In this document: positions 34,017-47,991 of the stretch, piece by piece | How the letters are laid out: each line of letters starts with the position of its first letter | Numbering within the stretch: the first letter of the stretch is position 1 | From: Euonymus europaeus | Taxonomy: Eukaryota > Streptophyta > Magnoliopsida > Celastrales > Celastraceae | Length of the DNA: 64,000 nt | Reading direction: 5' to 3' | Assembly: GCA_963580455.1 (NCBI GenBank) | Contig: OY756967.1 | Location: 7,276,501 to 7,340,500 of the forward strand | Translations under genes and position numbers: made by a program | The notes under the pieces: generated by a model | Seen by the model: only the letters and a program-made list of their open reading frames with translations | What the model was told of the DNA's origin: nothing | The model's database searches: none

Positions 34017-36664
34017 TTTTTGATGCTAGGAACTTAGATAAAGTCAGATGTAAACTTTGTTTGAAGATTATGTCTGAAGGCATCTATTGGCTCAAATGTC
34101 ATATAGCTAGTAGGACAAAAAATGTGAAGGCTTGCAACAAGGCCCCTAAAGAGGCAATGCAAGCATGTGTAGAGCCACTAAATGCTACTAAGAGGAAAAA
34201 GTCGCAAAAGCAAAGTGAAGAGTCTAAACTTAGAAGAGAAGTTTCGAAGTCTGATGGTGCTACAAAGATGGATGAGGATATGGAAGTCATGGGATCGAAG
34301 AGGCCAGTTGATCATGGGCCTATGGGTAGATTTGTGGAGATTAATCCAGAAAAAAAATGTTGACTTTACAAAGTTTACAAAGCAACCTAATTTAGTCGCC
34401 TTGATGGACAAGAAGAAGTTATTGGATACGCAACAATACATAGCACGGTGGGTCATTGAGAGTGGTATTCCTTTCAATGCCATTTAAAATGATAGTTTCA
34501 AGCTAATGTTGGAGGCTGTTGGACAGTATGGTCCAGGATTACTTACTTCGAGTCGGTATTGCTTGAGTGGCCCATGTTTGAAAGTGGAGGTGTTGAGAGT
34601 TAGGAACTCTCTAAAATAGCATGAAGAAGAGTGGGCTATAACTGGTTGTTCCATTATGACTGATGCTTGGACTGACCGTAAAAGAAAGAGCATTATGAAC
34701 TTATGTGTTCATTGTAGAGAAGGGATCTCTTTCATTTCATCAAGGGAAGATTCTGATGCATCCCATATCGGCCCCTACATATTTGACTATGTCGATAAAT
34801 GCATTGAAGATGTAGGGCCAAAAAAGGTGGTTCAAGTTGTGACTGATAATGCCTTAAACAATATGGAAGCTGCGAGTTTGATGGCAACCAAAAGGCCTAA
34901 TTTATTTTGGACTTGTTGTGCCACACATACAATGAATCTTATGCTTGAGGCGATTGGTAAACTTCCAAGGTTCAATAATGCAATGGATAAGGCAAGAGCC
35001 TTAACTATCTTCATATATGCTCATCACTGGACCTTAAGTATGATGAGAAAGATGACAAAGAAGCGTGACATAGTACTGCTGGGAGTAACATGCTTTGCTA
35101 GTAATTACCTTACTTTGCAAAGTTTGCTGGAGAAAAAGGAGCAACTAAGACTTATGTTTGCTTCTGAAGAATGGGCCCAAAATTTACATTCTAAGAGTGT
35201 GAAGGGAAAAGTGGCATATGCGACAGTCGTTAGCATCTCTTTTTGGAAGTCTGTGAACTCATGCTTGGTTGTTTTTCGACCTTTGGTGAGAGTCCTTTGC
35301 CTTGTTGATAGTGATAGGCCATCTATGCCATGGTTGTATGGAGAACTTGAAGCGGGAAAAAGAGAGATCAAGGAAGAAGTTTATAATGGCGTTGAAAAGA
35401 ATTACAACTCGATTATAGACATAATTGAGACTAAATTCGAAGAAAGACTTGATTCCTATTTGCAATTGGCGGGTTATTTTCTTAATCCATACTACTTTGC
35501 AAAGAAAAGGGTGGAAATAGGAGAAGATTTAGCCTGTATGGATGCTATTCTCAATTGTGTAGAGAAGTTCTTCCCCAATGATATGACCACTCAGGTGAAG
35601 GTGACTGATGAAGAATTGATCAAGTATAAGCATCTGGAAGGAATGTTTGCAAGAAAACAAGCTGAAACTGTCTATCAAACTAGAGGAGTAACCGAATTTA
35701 ATCCGAGTATGTCCTAACTTTTAAACTCCTAGTTCATTACTTTATTGACTAATGAGTAGTAGTTATTGACTTTTTTATGATAATGAATGGTAGCTGGGTG
35801 GTGGAGTAATTATGGTGGTAATACACCAAACTTGAAGAAGATGGCAATTAGAATTCTCTCATTGACTACAAGTTCATCAGGTTGTGAGAGTAATTGGAGT
35901 ACTTTTGAAGGGGTATGACACTTTGATTTTATTTTATGAAATTGTTTTTGGTATTCTTCATCTAATTAGGAGACACATTCTCTTGTAGGTGCACACAAAA
36001 AAGAGAAATAGACTTGACAAGGAAAGATTGAACAACTTGGTGTTTGTTCAATTCAGTTCAAAAATTCTCACAATAAGAAAAGAGTGAATAATGATAAAGA
36101 TGTTCTTCAAGCGGATGATTGTAGTCAAGCTCAACATTGGTTGGTTGATGGTGTTGATGATGATAATGATGTTGATCTCATGACCGGAACTACATGGGAG
36201 GTACTTGACCAAGCGGTGGGAGCGGATGAAATACTTGAACCTAGGAGGAGCACTAGGAACATGAGAGAACTTGATGAGGAAGATTTTATATTGGAGGCCG
36301 AAGAAGATGATGGAGATAATGCCTTTGAGTCCGATGAGGAAAGAGATGTGCCCTTAGTTGATGAGCACGATGATATTTTCGATGATTGATGATACGATTT
36401 GTGTTTGATTATGTTTCTTTTGTTTGACTTTTTGTATTTTCAATTTCTATGTGTTGGATACTTGGATTTCATGTATCTTTTTTTGTTTTTGTGATTTGTA
36501 TGTGTTGGATATTTGAATTTATGAGATACGTATTGCATATATATAATTAAAAAAAAATCAAAACGATTAATTCGATTAATCCCCGACTAGTCCCCGATTA
36601 ATCCAATTAGTCCTTAGTCCCCTCGAACCACCTAGCAACTTTTACAACATAGGTTATATGTATA

Positions 36665-37092
36665 ACTTAAACAATTTTTTTTTTGAATTGAGGGCTACGA
36701 CACAGGTGGAGCACAAAAATATCCCTCGATTTTCTAAAAGGATTCTTCTTGTCGAGACTCCCATTTGAATTCTAAATCGCTCTTGACTTTCAATAGATCT
36801 AAAAACTCTTTAATTTTTCCTACTAGCTTAGATATGAATCATCTCAAATAGTTTACCTAACCAAGAGAACATTGTAGCTCCTTCTTATTTTTGTGTGTAG
36901 TTGCATCATGATTGCTCTGGCTTTGTTCTTATCCACCTCCACACCTCTTTGGTGAACAAAAAAGCTTAGAAAGTTCTTAGCCTTCACATCAAATGCACAC
37001 TTGAGCGGATTGAGTTTCGGTTGTTGTAGTCTCATTGTATCAAAACTTTATGTAAGTTACAATATGATAAGCAACTTTAATGGATTCGATGG
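36665..37092 (-). pseudogene. Ty3-gypsy pol remnant (RT end to RNase H linker), unit 2
   Basis: Colinear with 7145-7570, including RLQQPKLNPLKCAFDV. Separated from its 5' part (39673-40810) by the solo LTR. Confidence 0.83.
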
Positions 37093-39672
37093 TGTTGTAC
37101 CCAATTTTTGTTCAAGATTACAAGATTCAAAAATTTTAAAAGAAACCTCTAATTTTCACCAATTATGAGATCAAGATTATCCCATTTACAATAATTAGCC
37201 TAATACAAAATAAGGTTTTATTTGCCTAAGCAAGTAAAAGGCTCAATCTTAATCCATTGGTTTAAAGCTTGGTCCAAAAATCTGAATTATTTGTTAAAGA
37301 AAAAGAGAGTTAAGCCTGGCCCAATAAACCGTTTAAATAAATTAATCCATGCATCTGGCCCACTACATACATATGAACCATTAAGCAAGCCCAATTAAAA
37401 ACTCAAGCCTTTCATTACCCAAGCTAGCCCGGCCCAAAGAAAAGCTTACCTAACCTAAAGAGAAGAGAAAATGCAGAGGCGCCGTTGGAGGAGTAGAAAA
37501 GTAAAGAGGGAGAAGGAGATACCGGAAAAGGGGGAGAAAATCGCCAGAAAAAAGGAAAGAAAAGAGGGCAGTATCTTAGGGTTCACATTGGGGGAGCGAT
37601 TTGGAGCCTTAGACTTGGGGATTTTATGAGTTATTTGAGGAAGATGCTTAGGATTAGGTGTTATGTTAGGAAAGTGAAGATTTTCCAGCAATCTGAGGGA
37701 AAGTGATGGAGAGAGTCTGAGAGGTTATAAGGAGAAGGAAGGATTTAGGTTAGGGACGGGGATGGTTGGCTCTCCATTTTTTCTCATTCCCATTACCTAG
37801 CCGAAGCTCTGTCTTCATAAAATAGCCTGGCCACATTATCTTCTCACAAAATCTGATTTCTCCTTTGTGTTCGCTATACCCTCCCTGTCACTAGAAATAC
37901 CCGAAAATCCTCCATAGCCGTTCACCACCACTACTTGATCGGTGTCGTTTTCCCTGCACAGCGTCTCGCATCATCCAAAACTATTATCCCCAAGTACTGC
38001 CGCTCAACTATTCCTCAAGCAAACTGTAGAACTCATCTTCACCTCCTAACAAAGCATGCATGGTTCAAGGGAGGACTTTTTGGGCTCATGAACTCTCACA
38101 CCTCTCTCCTTTATTCTTGAAAAATGTTTCTCAAATACCACCATCATGGTATTTCTTCATCACTGACTCAAATATCCTGCCCATGTTTTGTGCCTACTAT
38201 TTTGGGTATATATGCATGTACATATCGGCGATATATGTTGATTCTATATATGTGATACGTGTTGCTTCTATATATGTGATATTGTGTTTGATACGTGTCG
38301 TATATATATGTGTATATTTATGAGTTCACTGTGTGTGTAATGAGCATACATATATGTAATGTTTATAGGTGCTGCTGTCTCTATATATATGTATCACTCA
38401 TATATGTGTTGCTGTGTTTATATATATGTGTTGCTGTGTTTATATATATTTTCTCAATCATACTAATTTAATAGTATGGTTGAGATGATGAGTTATCAAT
38501 ATAAAAAATGGGAACCGAGTCCCTTCAATGTGTAATTTTTTTATTTGCTATTTGTTATTTGTTGATAATATGCTTTACTTGAAATGTGTTTTTCCATGTT
38601 ATGTGATTATATGTATGAATTATATGAATTAATTTGTTAATATGTTTGATTAGGGGATTTGCGATAATTCAATATTGTATAATCCACAAAGCTCGGTTCC
38701 CAACATTTTATTTTTATTATTATTTTTACTCATTTTATTTTCATTTTATTTATTTTTGTTTTGTTCTCATTTCATTTTTATTTATTTTATCTATTTCTTA
38801 TTTGTTATCTTTATCTTATTTTCATTTTTATGTTTTTTTATTTACTATTTTATTATCTTTATTTATTATTATTATTACTATTACTATTATTATTATTATT
38901 ATTATTATTACTATTACTATTATTTTATATTCGTTCTATTTTTATTTCTATTCTTTATATTTTTTACTCACTATTATTTTATTTATCATCATTATTATTA
39001 TTTTATTTATTTTATTATTTAATTTTAAACTTACATATGGTATATTTTATTCATGCATAAAAATTATATCGAAAGTTTTAACCTACGATGGAATTGATTT
39101 GGGGAAATGCATTGGATGCACCCTCGGATAAATTCTTGAGGTGAGAGTGTTTCTTGGGAGATTTGACCATTGGATGGAAAAATCCCATGAACCTCAATAT
39201 TAAGACTTTTAATATAGTTTTTATATATATTATAAAATTATTTTATTATATTTGAATATAGTTTACATATATATTTTATAAATTCATTTTATTTTAATGG
39301 AGCTTTATATTTGGTTAAATTATTTTATCCTATATAGCTATTATATTTTTTCTAAAGATTATTTTCATCCTATATAATTTTTCTTGTATAATGTATAATT
39401 ATTTTACCTTATATAAGTATTTTTTACGATTAAAAAAAAACCATTTAATGGGATAATAAAACTTAAGTTGGCAACTGTTTTTAAAATAGGCGTTGTGGGG
39501 TGCCTCACACCTTCTCCATACGCAACAAACTCGCTTACCCTTTTTTCTGGATTTTTCGTAGACCAAAATTATATTTTTCCATGGTGATCAATTGCACCTA
39601 TTCAATTGGTGGCGACTTCGTATACTTTTATTGTTATAATTAAAATCCTTTTTCGCAAAACCGGTTGCGACA
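37093..39672 (+). mobile_element. Large solo LTR, unit 2 copy (2580 bp)
   Basis: Same ends and GATGG duplications (37088-37092 and 39673-39677) as 7571-10472. It is shorter because about 320 bp present at about 8917-9240 in unit 1 are missing near 38450, between TATATAT-like sequences. This also removes one of the two diverged blocks of about 130 bp. Confidence 0.9.
38700..39020. repeat. TTA-rich tract in solo LTR, unit 2
   Basis: Counterpart of 9500-9830, with a longer uninterrupted ATT run near 38866-38920. Open frames through it are compositional artefacts. Confidence 0.8.
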
Positions 39673-40810
39673 GATGGCAATATCATCTATGTACACCTCC
39701 AGGAAGTGCCCGATCATGTCGTGGAATATAGCGTTCATTACTCTTTTGCATATCGTCCCTACATTCTTGATATCGAATGGCATTATGATTCATTCAAAGG
39801 TTCCCAAAATTCCTGGACATATTAAAACATTCTTTGAGATATCTTCCTCTACGATGAGAATCTAATTAAAACTAGAGTACCCGTCTATCATAGATAGTAT
39901 TCATTCTATGATGCGTCATCAATCAACATGTTTTCTATTGATATCACATAGACATCTTTCAGAGTAGCTTTATGTAGATCCCTAAAATTAACAAATACAC
40001 GGGATCTTACCATTCTCCGTGACCACTGGCACGATGTTGGAAAGCCACTATATGTACTATATTGGTAGTATGAAGCTAGTCTTAAACAACTTCTGAATTA
40101 TCTCATTGACCCTCAACTCCACTTCTATAAACATTCTCCTTGGAGCTTGCTTGACCACTTGGTAATAAGGTTTGATAATAGGTTGCACCAACTTTTAGCT
40201 TCATCCTAGTATCTCATCGTAATTCCAGGAAAAAAAATTGGAACTTTTTTAACAACTCAATCAATTGTACTTTGATATTGTAATCTAGAAGTTTGCTGAT
40301 ATAGGTAGGTCGTGGATCTTATTACATTTCCAAGTTGACCTTTTCTAGTGGATCTTCAATTTTCGCTTTCAGATCGTCTAAGTTTGCAGGTGCTATATTT
40401 AGATATGCAATCTACATTTCCTCAGCTTTTGGTTCAAACTATTCCTCTTCTTCAAATATAATTTTTGCTCCATTATATTCCCATTCTTGATCTTCTGATA
40501 GTCCGTCTAGTGTAGCTTGCATTTGAGCTTTTTTGACTGTGGCAAGTACCACCCCTCTGTCTGCTATAAATAGGGGCTTTATGGGACTTTTTCGATGATA
40601 GTAATGGAGGTTGACCTTTATGGCACAATTACCTTAAGGTGGAGCATCTCATTTGCTTTCTTCAAGATGAAGTTGAACTCTATCTTGCACGTAGATAAAT
40701 ACTTTGAATTTTTCTTATTGGTATGACCAAAGAAATTTATTAGTCTCATGTGTTCATCGTAGTATCCAGCTTCTACATTGTTTGAATGCCTTGATTTAGC
40801 CATTTAAAGA
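39673..40810 (-). pseudogene. Ty3-gypsy reverse transcriptase remnant, unit 2
   Basis: Colinear with 10473-11610, with a few substitutions and small deletions. Reads in gypsy RT order from about 40200 down to the VYIDDI box at the LTR border. Confidence 0.8.
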
Positions 40811-40829
40811 TTTCTACGATTTAAATGGG

Positions 40830-42200
40830 TTTGGGGATTTTATTTTAGTGGATATTTTTCTTGTTCAATAACTTAAATTGGACTTTAATTACGTTGAATT
40901 GTTAAGTTTAAGTGTGGGTTTTGAAAATCAAGTGGGGAGTTGATCCCTTGGTTGATTTGGAAACACGAGTTCAAGGTAAGAGCTTTCTTAACCTATAATT
41001 GTTCAATTAAAGATTTGGCTGACTTGGAAAATTATATATAGTGAGAAATGGTTGAATGTTGATTTTTAGGGAAATAAGTTAGATTGTGGAATATTGGATT
41101 TTGAAATTAGGGATTTTTGGTGGGTTTGTGTCTATTGAATTAAATTGAGTTATTTTTATTAAATAGGTTACTGAATTCACTTGGCAAATACTTACATTGG
41201 TGGTAAAGGTTTGTGCTTTGTCAACAAAGAAGTAGGAATTTTTCTTTCTTTCTTTATTGAACCTCCATTGTTCATAAAAGTCTTGATTCTTATAATTCTT
41301 GAAATTTCCGTATGTTATTCAATTTGTCGAATTCTTGGGCTAGTCTTTGATTGTTCCAAAGAGAGTCGATACACCAATTATTATTTTTGTATGCTCACTC
41401 CTTCGATTGAGCTATTATTATTATTATTATATATATATATATGTATATGTGCATTGACGCTTGACGTGTTAAACTCGATTGACACGTATTTGGATCTTTA
41501 TGTGACATTACATTAAATTATTTTAAATGTGGATTTAGTGGCATGATGGACAACCGGAAAAGGGTTCGAGTGTTTTCATGTTTAGGAATGGTGATTCGGG
41601 ATTGAAGATTGTGTTTATGGATTGGAATTTGGAAATGGAAATTCTAAGATTTTCCATGGATTGACCGTGCAAACGGATTTATGGTTCCGGTGAATATAGT
41701 AAAGGATAAAGATGTGAGAGTGACCCATAACCTTATTGGAGTCATAAGATGGGAGTTTAGAGGTTCGGATGGGTGTATGAAGACATTTTTTACATAACAT
41801 ATTGTTGCATTTTATTACATTTTTCACATTTATGCCTTTATTCATTACTACTCCTTTTGATATCTCTACTAAGCATTCATCTCATCCTATTTGTTTCCTC
41901 CCCTCTCAGGTGAGCCTTCTATTTGTATAGATCCTCTAGATTAGTAGAATGGGCATGATCGTGGTGGCTTGACCAAGTAGGACTATTCTAGTAGTATTTT
42001 GAGTTTATTTTCTTATTTATTTATGATATGATACTACTTTTATGTAATATCAACTATACAGTAAGTTGGTGGATATATAAGCATTATGGTGATTTTGGAT
42101 AGACCACAAGGGGACTGCATGTGATTGGAACTTCTTTGATAGATGTTATTTATGTGATTGTGGGACCCCGAGGTTCATGGATTATGGAGTTTGCTAGATA
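40830..42200 (+). other. Probable decayed LTR region, unit 2, no gene
   Basis: Colinear with 11640-13010. The TA run is here TTATTATTATTA followed by a shorter TA run (41413-41443). Confidence 0.4.
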
Positions 42201-42556
42201 TTATAAAATGCATTTAGAAGTGTTGTTTTAGATTTTGTGCAGGATTACATCCCTCAATTTATGGGGAGAAGTTGCAAATTTTTTTTTATTTCAAGGGCAT
42301 TCTATTTTAAAGTGAACATAACACAAATGAATGGTTTTATTTGTTTTCCTCATGCTCCTTAGATAGGGGAGTGACAGAGCAATTGATGCGATCCTGTACA
42401 AGGGAGTCTTTGCTATCATAATTGGCCCAACATGGACTTGGTTTTTAAACAAAGCAAAGCACATTAATCATAGCTTCATAAACCTCTCTAATTAAAAAAA
42501 ATCCTTCGCTTTGCTAGTGCAAGAAAGCTGGGGCAAACAAACAATGATCTAATGAA

Positions 42557-45048
42557 CGTTGACCATGAAGAGGGAGAGGCCTTCTAATCATTCATCATCA
42601 AGTTCAACCGAGTTTGATTGGAGATTCTCTACCTGTAAGTACCTATAACAGTATTAACACTAGTAAGGATATTCCACCATGAGAACTTCAACACCCTTTG
42701 CAAGAGGCCACCTTAGAATATCGAGGAGCCCATTGGTAGAATCGAAAATTATATTAGAGTTGTAGAGCTTTGAAACTTCAAGGTTTGCCTCACGCTCCTT
42801 TCCTATAAGGGAAAAAATCTCAGATAATAAGGGTCGATAAAGAAAGGATCATCCTAACAATAATAAAAGAAAAGGCAGGGAAGAATCCACAGAGGATGAC
42901 CCATTTGCTACGAACATAGAGCAAGACTCTAATTCTTGATATAGTAGCTACACTCCACTCAAAAGCTTATTACGTAATGTCCTTATAGAGATCAGTGAAC
43001 AAAACTTCGTCAAATGGCCATAAAAGACAAGCGTTTCTGCTTAAAAGGAGATTGGACAAATACTATAGGTTCCACAAAGACCATGGTCATGACACTAAGA
43101 TTGTAGGTGGTTGAAATATGAGATAGAGGATCTATTTAAGAGGAGTTATCTAAAGAAGACGTCAAATAGAATGTAGAAGAGAAAGAGAACATATAATGAG
43201 GATAATAAACATAAGAAGATCGAGGAGACATGATGAATCACCATGACATAAAAATGGTATAGTAGGAGCCATCAGGGTCATTATTGGGGGATTAGTGGTT
43301 GAAGGAAAGAGTTCCTCAATAGCAAGGGCCTACACCCTAATTAATGAACACCTTTCTCTACATAAAAAAAAACTAGGAGGGAGGAGGAAAATATCACCTT
43401 TTTTTTAAAAGATGAGAAGGATATTTAGGTAAGTCATGATGGAGCATTGGCGGTTAAAGCCATCATTGCCAATTTTATAGTACCAAAAAATGTAGCATAT
43501 AACGATAGTGTATGAGATATTATGTTCTGCCAAGCCTTCATGAAAATGAAGATATTTGAGAAATGTTGAAGCTCTCATTAGTAGCTTTTTATGGGTTCAT
43601 TGGAGAGCAAGTCATCACTAAGAGGATAATATCCCTACCAGCTATCATTGTAGATCTATTTATATTAGATATTATGGCCTCATACAACACTATCATTGGG
43701 AGACCTCTCCTTCATAAGGCCACGGTGATAGTGTAAACGTACCACCTCAAGATGAAGTTCCATACTCCAAAAGGGGTAGGAGAGGTGAAAGATGCACATA
43801 AAAATGCATATGCCGATCTCAAAGAAAAAAAATTGTTATATCAATAAATAGTCTGGACGTTCGAGAAGAGGATAAGTTTCTCAAACCTACCACAACTGAA
43901 GAACCGGTCCCAATCACCATGGAAGGTGGGACACTAAAAAAGTTTTATCCAGGATGACAGCTTCCTCAAAGAATTGGCATAAGAGACAGCCGAGCTGCTC
44001 ATCGACAATATCAAAGCCATTACTTGGAGTGCAGACAAGATGCCTGATATAAAAGGTAAAGTAATCACACATCACCTCAGCATACTCAATGGAATGAGAA
44101 GTCTTATACATTCCAACCTCCAACATGCCATCAATGCGATTCTAATCAAGGAGAAAGTGCAAAAGCCGGTCTACTATGTTAGTAAGATAATGGTAGACAC
44201 GAAGACAAGATACACTTAGCCAAAGAAATCAGCCCATTCTTTGATAAATGTAGATAAGTAGTTGAGGCCTTACTTTCAAACCCACATAGTCATTATTCTT
44301 ACTAGTCAACCACTTAAGAACATACTAATACCTCAGGAAAGCTAGTTAAGTAGTCCATTGAGCTCAATAAATTTGACTGACTTTATAAAAGAGCATTATC
44401 AATTGGCCAAAGAGAATAATTCCAAAATAAATAGTGAGTCGTGGCAGCTCTTTGAGGATGGCTCTTCCAACTAGGAAGGGAGTGAGGCAGATCTACTTTT
44501 GCTTGACCCAAGGAGCATATGTGTGGAACACACGCTCCACTTCAGGTTTAAAGCCTCAATTAATGAAGCAAAATATGAGGCAGTCTTGGCAAGGCTTCAC
44601 CTTTTCGTAGAGTTAGAGGTAAAAAAAGTTGGTCATTAATAGTGATTCCCAATTGGTCTATGAGTAAATCAAAGGACAATACGAATCAAAGGGTCCCAAC
44701 ATGGTAAAATACTTGGCTAAATACAAGGAGCTGATGGAGATAATACCTGAGGTAGAGATAAAACATATATCAAAGGAGTTAAATGTAAAAGCACATGTCC
44801 TAACTTGATTGACATTAGCCTATTCAGCCAAATAGACCACTTCAGTCTAGATAGACATCTTCCCTTAGCATAGCATAATAATTGGGCCTTAGATTGAGTA
44901 TATTGATACTAAGCAAGGCTGGATGGATCCGATCAAGGAATTCCTAAAGGAAGCAAAGTTACCCAAAGATAAGAACAAGGAAAAAGGTCTCTAAAAGAAA
45001 GCAGTCAGGTACTTTCTTATCTAGCAAAAATTATGCAAAAGATCATTC
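42557..45048 (+). pseudogene. Ty3-gypsy gag-PR-RNase H-integrase remnant, unit 2
   Basis: Colinear with 13370-15860, with the same domain order, the same missing RT core and many stops. The A/T homopolymers differ slightly in length. Confidence 0.83.
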
Positions 45049-45052
45049 ATTC

Positions 45053-45668
45053 TCACATATCTAAAGTGTTGGACAAGATTCTTGGAAATAACAATAGCAC
45101 ACATATTATCGCAAAATATGGTCATACTTTCTTATATCAATCCCTAGTCATTAAGCATTTGTTCATCCAAAGCAATTTTGTATAGAAACTTCTAGCAGCT
45201 ATTTATTCTATTTTAGCATGGAAAAAGAGATTACATTCTACTTCTTGCTATGCCAAGCTACCAAGTTAATTTCTATGAAGAAATATCCACCTAAAGTGCT
45301 CTTTCAATCATCACTGCAACCTGCACAGTCAACATTTGAGTAACCTCCCAATGAAATAATAGTGTCCTTAGAATAGTAACTTTAGAAGTCTAAGGTACCA
45401 TTGATGTGTTTCAAGATCCTTTCACAACCGTCAAGTGAGATTCCTTGGGATCAACTTGGTACCTAGCACAAACATAAACACTAAAAGTAATTTCAGGCCC
45501 ACTTGAAGTCAATTAAAGTAAGCTTCCTATAATACTCATATATAAACTCTGATCCACAAACTTACCAATTGTATCCTTTCTTAGCTTAGTGCTGAGACTC
45601 ATAGGAATTGGAGCTAGCTTGCTTAAGATTACATTAAAATGATTTGTTCTTGACATCCAAAATAATTC
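45053..45668 (-). pseudogene. Ty1-copia RT/RNase H remnant, unit 2
   Basis: Colinear with 15865-16480. Confidence 0.83.
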
Positions 45669-45669
45669 A

Positions 45670-47003
45670 AATTATTAATATTTATCTACAAAATTATTCC
45701 TAATGACTTTGGGTCAAATTTGAGTGTTGGGATCAATTGGACTTGAACTGGGTCTGTCTAACGCAATCAAGTCAGGCCGACCTGCTTGTATCTCCTTCTT
45801 CCTAAAGCTCATCTTACAGACTCATTGGGTATCCTTTTTGTGTCACTGTCGATGGAGGCATGGTGACGTCCACGGCCAACATGAATCGGTAGGGGGTGGT
45901 GCAAGGAACACAATGTCGATGTCTCTTACTTGAGTTACAGCCAGAGATCGATGATTTGCGTAGTCCAAGCTTGCAGCCCACGAGTTTCTCCTCGTCCATT
46001 GTTAGTCCAAACTTACTCGGTTATGTCCAAAAGTAATGTTGTTGAACTCAACTCATTATGCTGTCCTCCCTATGTCAGCAGAGTCATAGTTCACTGTCGT
46101 TGCCTCCAATTCCTCCTTTCATCACCTCCTTCGATTTCACACGAGGAATTCAGTTCCTTTTAGGTTTTTCTTGTCTCATTTTTCGAGCCTCTCCTTTTAT
46201 TTTAATTAATTTTTATTTCATTTTTTACCTTTTCTACCCGTCCTCTTCTTATTTAAATTATCCTAAATATCCTCTTTAAATTTTTTGGTTTTTCTATTTC
46301 ATAGATTTTCATTCATTAAAAAATTAATCATCACACGATCCATGTTGCACACATAGCAAATCATAAATAATACTACCCACCTGACTACATCTTACATGAA
46401 GCTATTTACAGACTCAAGATATTACATTATATATGATTTGATATATAATATATTTATTAAAAATCATGTATTCTTGACACCTATATTTTTTGTCATTAGT
46501 GAGTCATAAATGTTCATGATAGAATATGGTTTCGTTATAAATCAATTTGATAGAAATAATTATGTCACGATAGCGTCATAAACATTTATGATAAAGAAAA
46601 TATATTATGAGTTTGTCATATATTTTGTAAAAATGTTATAAAACCCAACATTTATTAGTCCAACTTTACCTAAGTCTACATGACACTCCATCTAGAAGGG
46701 CCATGTTGGAGTTTTTCAAAAACCTGTTAATAATATTCATTTATTTCTCTCTCTTTATTTACTGCACATTTTTTAATTTTTTCCCATTAACGAAACTTTA
46801 AAACATTTTATCTCTCAAAATACAAGTTAGATTTCGAAAAAGAAAATTACATATTTGAACTTAGCTCGTAAAAATCTTTCTAATAAGACCCATTGTTAAT
46901 AGTTTTTATTGCATTTTTTTCAATTACATTGTTTTTAATTGAAAAATAATGTAAGTCATATATAAGATATGTAAACTATCTGTTCGATTTGATACTAGCT
47001 TAT
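45670..47003. other. Non-coding spacer, unit 2
   Basis: Colinear with 16490-17815 and almost unchanged. No gene recognised. Confidence 0.5.
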
Positions 47004-47440
47004 GCCTTTTGATTTAGTTATCCTATGGGTTTTGAATATGGGGTTCAATTATGGGTTCTGGGTTTTATTTTGGGGTTCGATTTTGGTTATAGTCGTGGGT
47101 TCAATTGATTGATTCTGGATTTGATTTCGGTTTTAGGCTTGATTATTGGTTTTGATTTTGATTATGGGTTCAAATCTTTTTCTTGGTTTTGGTTCTCGAT
47201 TTTGGTCATATTTATGGGTTGTTCCTTTTGGGTTCGATTGTTGGAATTTGGTTTTGAATATCGTGTTGAATTTGGTTATGCATTTGATTATTTATTTTGC
47301 ATAGCTTGTTGAATTTGGTTTTGTATCTTGATTATTGGTTCTGCATATCTTGTTCAATTTCGTTCTGCATCTTCATTATTGGTTCTGCATATCTTGTTGA
47401 ATTTCGTTCTGTTTGTATATCTTGTACCTGTTATATCTCT
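47004..47440. repeat. Degenerate GT-rich repeats, unit 2
   Basis: Counterpart of 17816-18250. Confidence 0.7.
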
Positions 47441-47527
47441 AAGAATTTTTATATCTTGTATGTACCTATTATATCATTATTTCTCTAAGAACTTGTAGTC
47501 GTAGTAACTTTGTGTTTAATTTCACTA

Positions 47528-47988
47528 TGTGAGGGTTTTCTAAAATGGTTAAGCATAAGGCCAGAGCAGTTTCTTCGCTGACTTATACGAGTTTTGAATC
47601 TGATTATAGCATCGATGAGCATCGATGAGTATGAAGAGGATATCTTACATGTAGACAACTCTTCTGAGGATGATGAAGAAGTGGTTAATGCTAGGGATAA
47701 GCTCAAGAAGTACGATAGAGGGTGACAATCTATAGCTCTTTTGCAGGAGAATGAAGAAGAGATTGTAGGAGCTGATAAGGAGGGTGATAATTCAACTAAT
47801 GAAGAGAATGAAAATGTAGTTGCTGGAGTGGATGCTGAGGTGCAGATGGATGATAGCAGTGATGAGTCTGATTATATTCATATTGACTATTTTGACTCTT
47901 CATATCCGGATAGTTAAAAAGACAGCACAGAGGAGGATGTAGAGCTAAGGGATGAGGCTTTAAGGTTGAATGTGATTATGGTATTTAT
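47528..47988 (+). pseudogene. Probable Mutator-like transposase N-terminal remnant, unit 2
   Basis: Colinear with 18340-18800, with the same acidic motifs and the same stops. Confidence 0.4.
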
Positions 47989-47991
47989 TGT

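Larger units (their letters stand above)
31831..36389 (+). pseudogene. hAT transposase remnant, unit 2, split by a solo LTR
   Basis: Same domains as at 4381-6869: N-terminus at 31831, BED finger resuming at 34022 after the LTR, DUF659 frame 34656-35706, dimerisation region about 35793-35912, acidic tail to 36389. The LTR sits ahead of the BED cysteines. The A-tract near 34357 has eight A here against nine in unit 1, so both copies are out of frame but by different amounts. The stops after SGIPFNAI (about 34485) and before HEE (about 34617) are shared with unit 1. Confidence 0.9.
30724..36652 (+). mobile_element. hAT DNA transposon, unit 2 copy (5929 bp with nested LTR)
   Basis: Same insertion as the unit 1 copy, with target duplications GTTATATG at 30716-30723 and 36653-36660. 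Its extra length is the solo LTR at 31951-34016. It carries only two subterminal 19-bp repeats. Confidence 0.95.

Noticed and set aside
38634..39131. 165-codon open frame in unit 2
   Set aside because: The same low-complexity tract as at 9434-9861; composition alone keeps it open.
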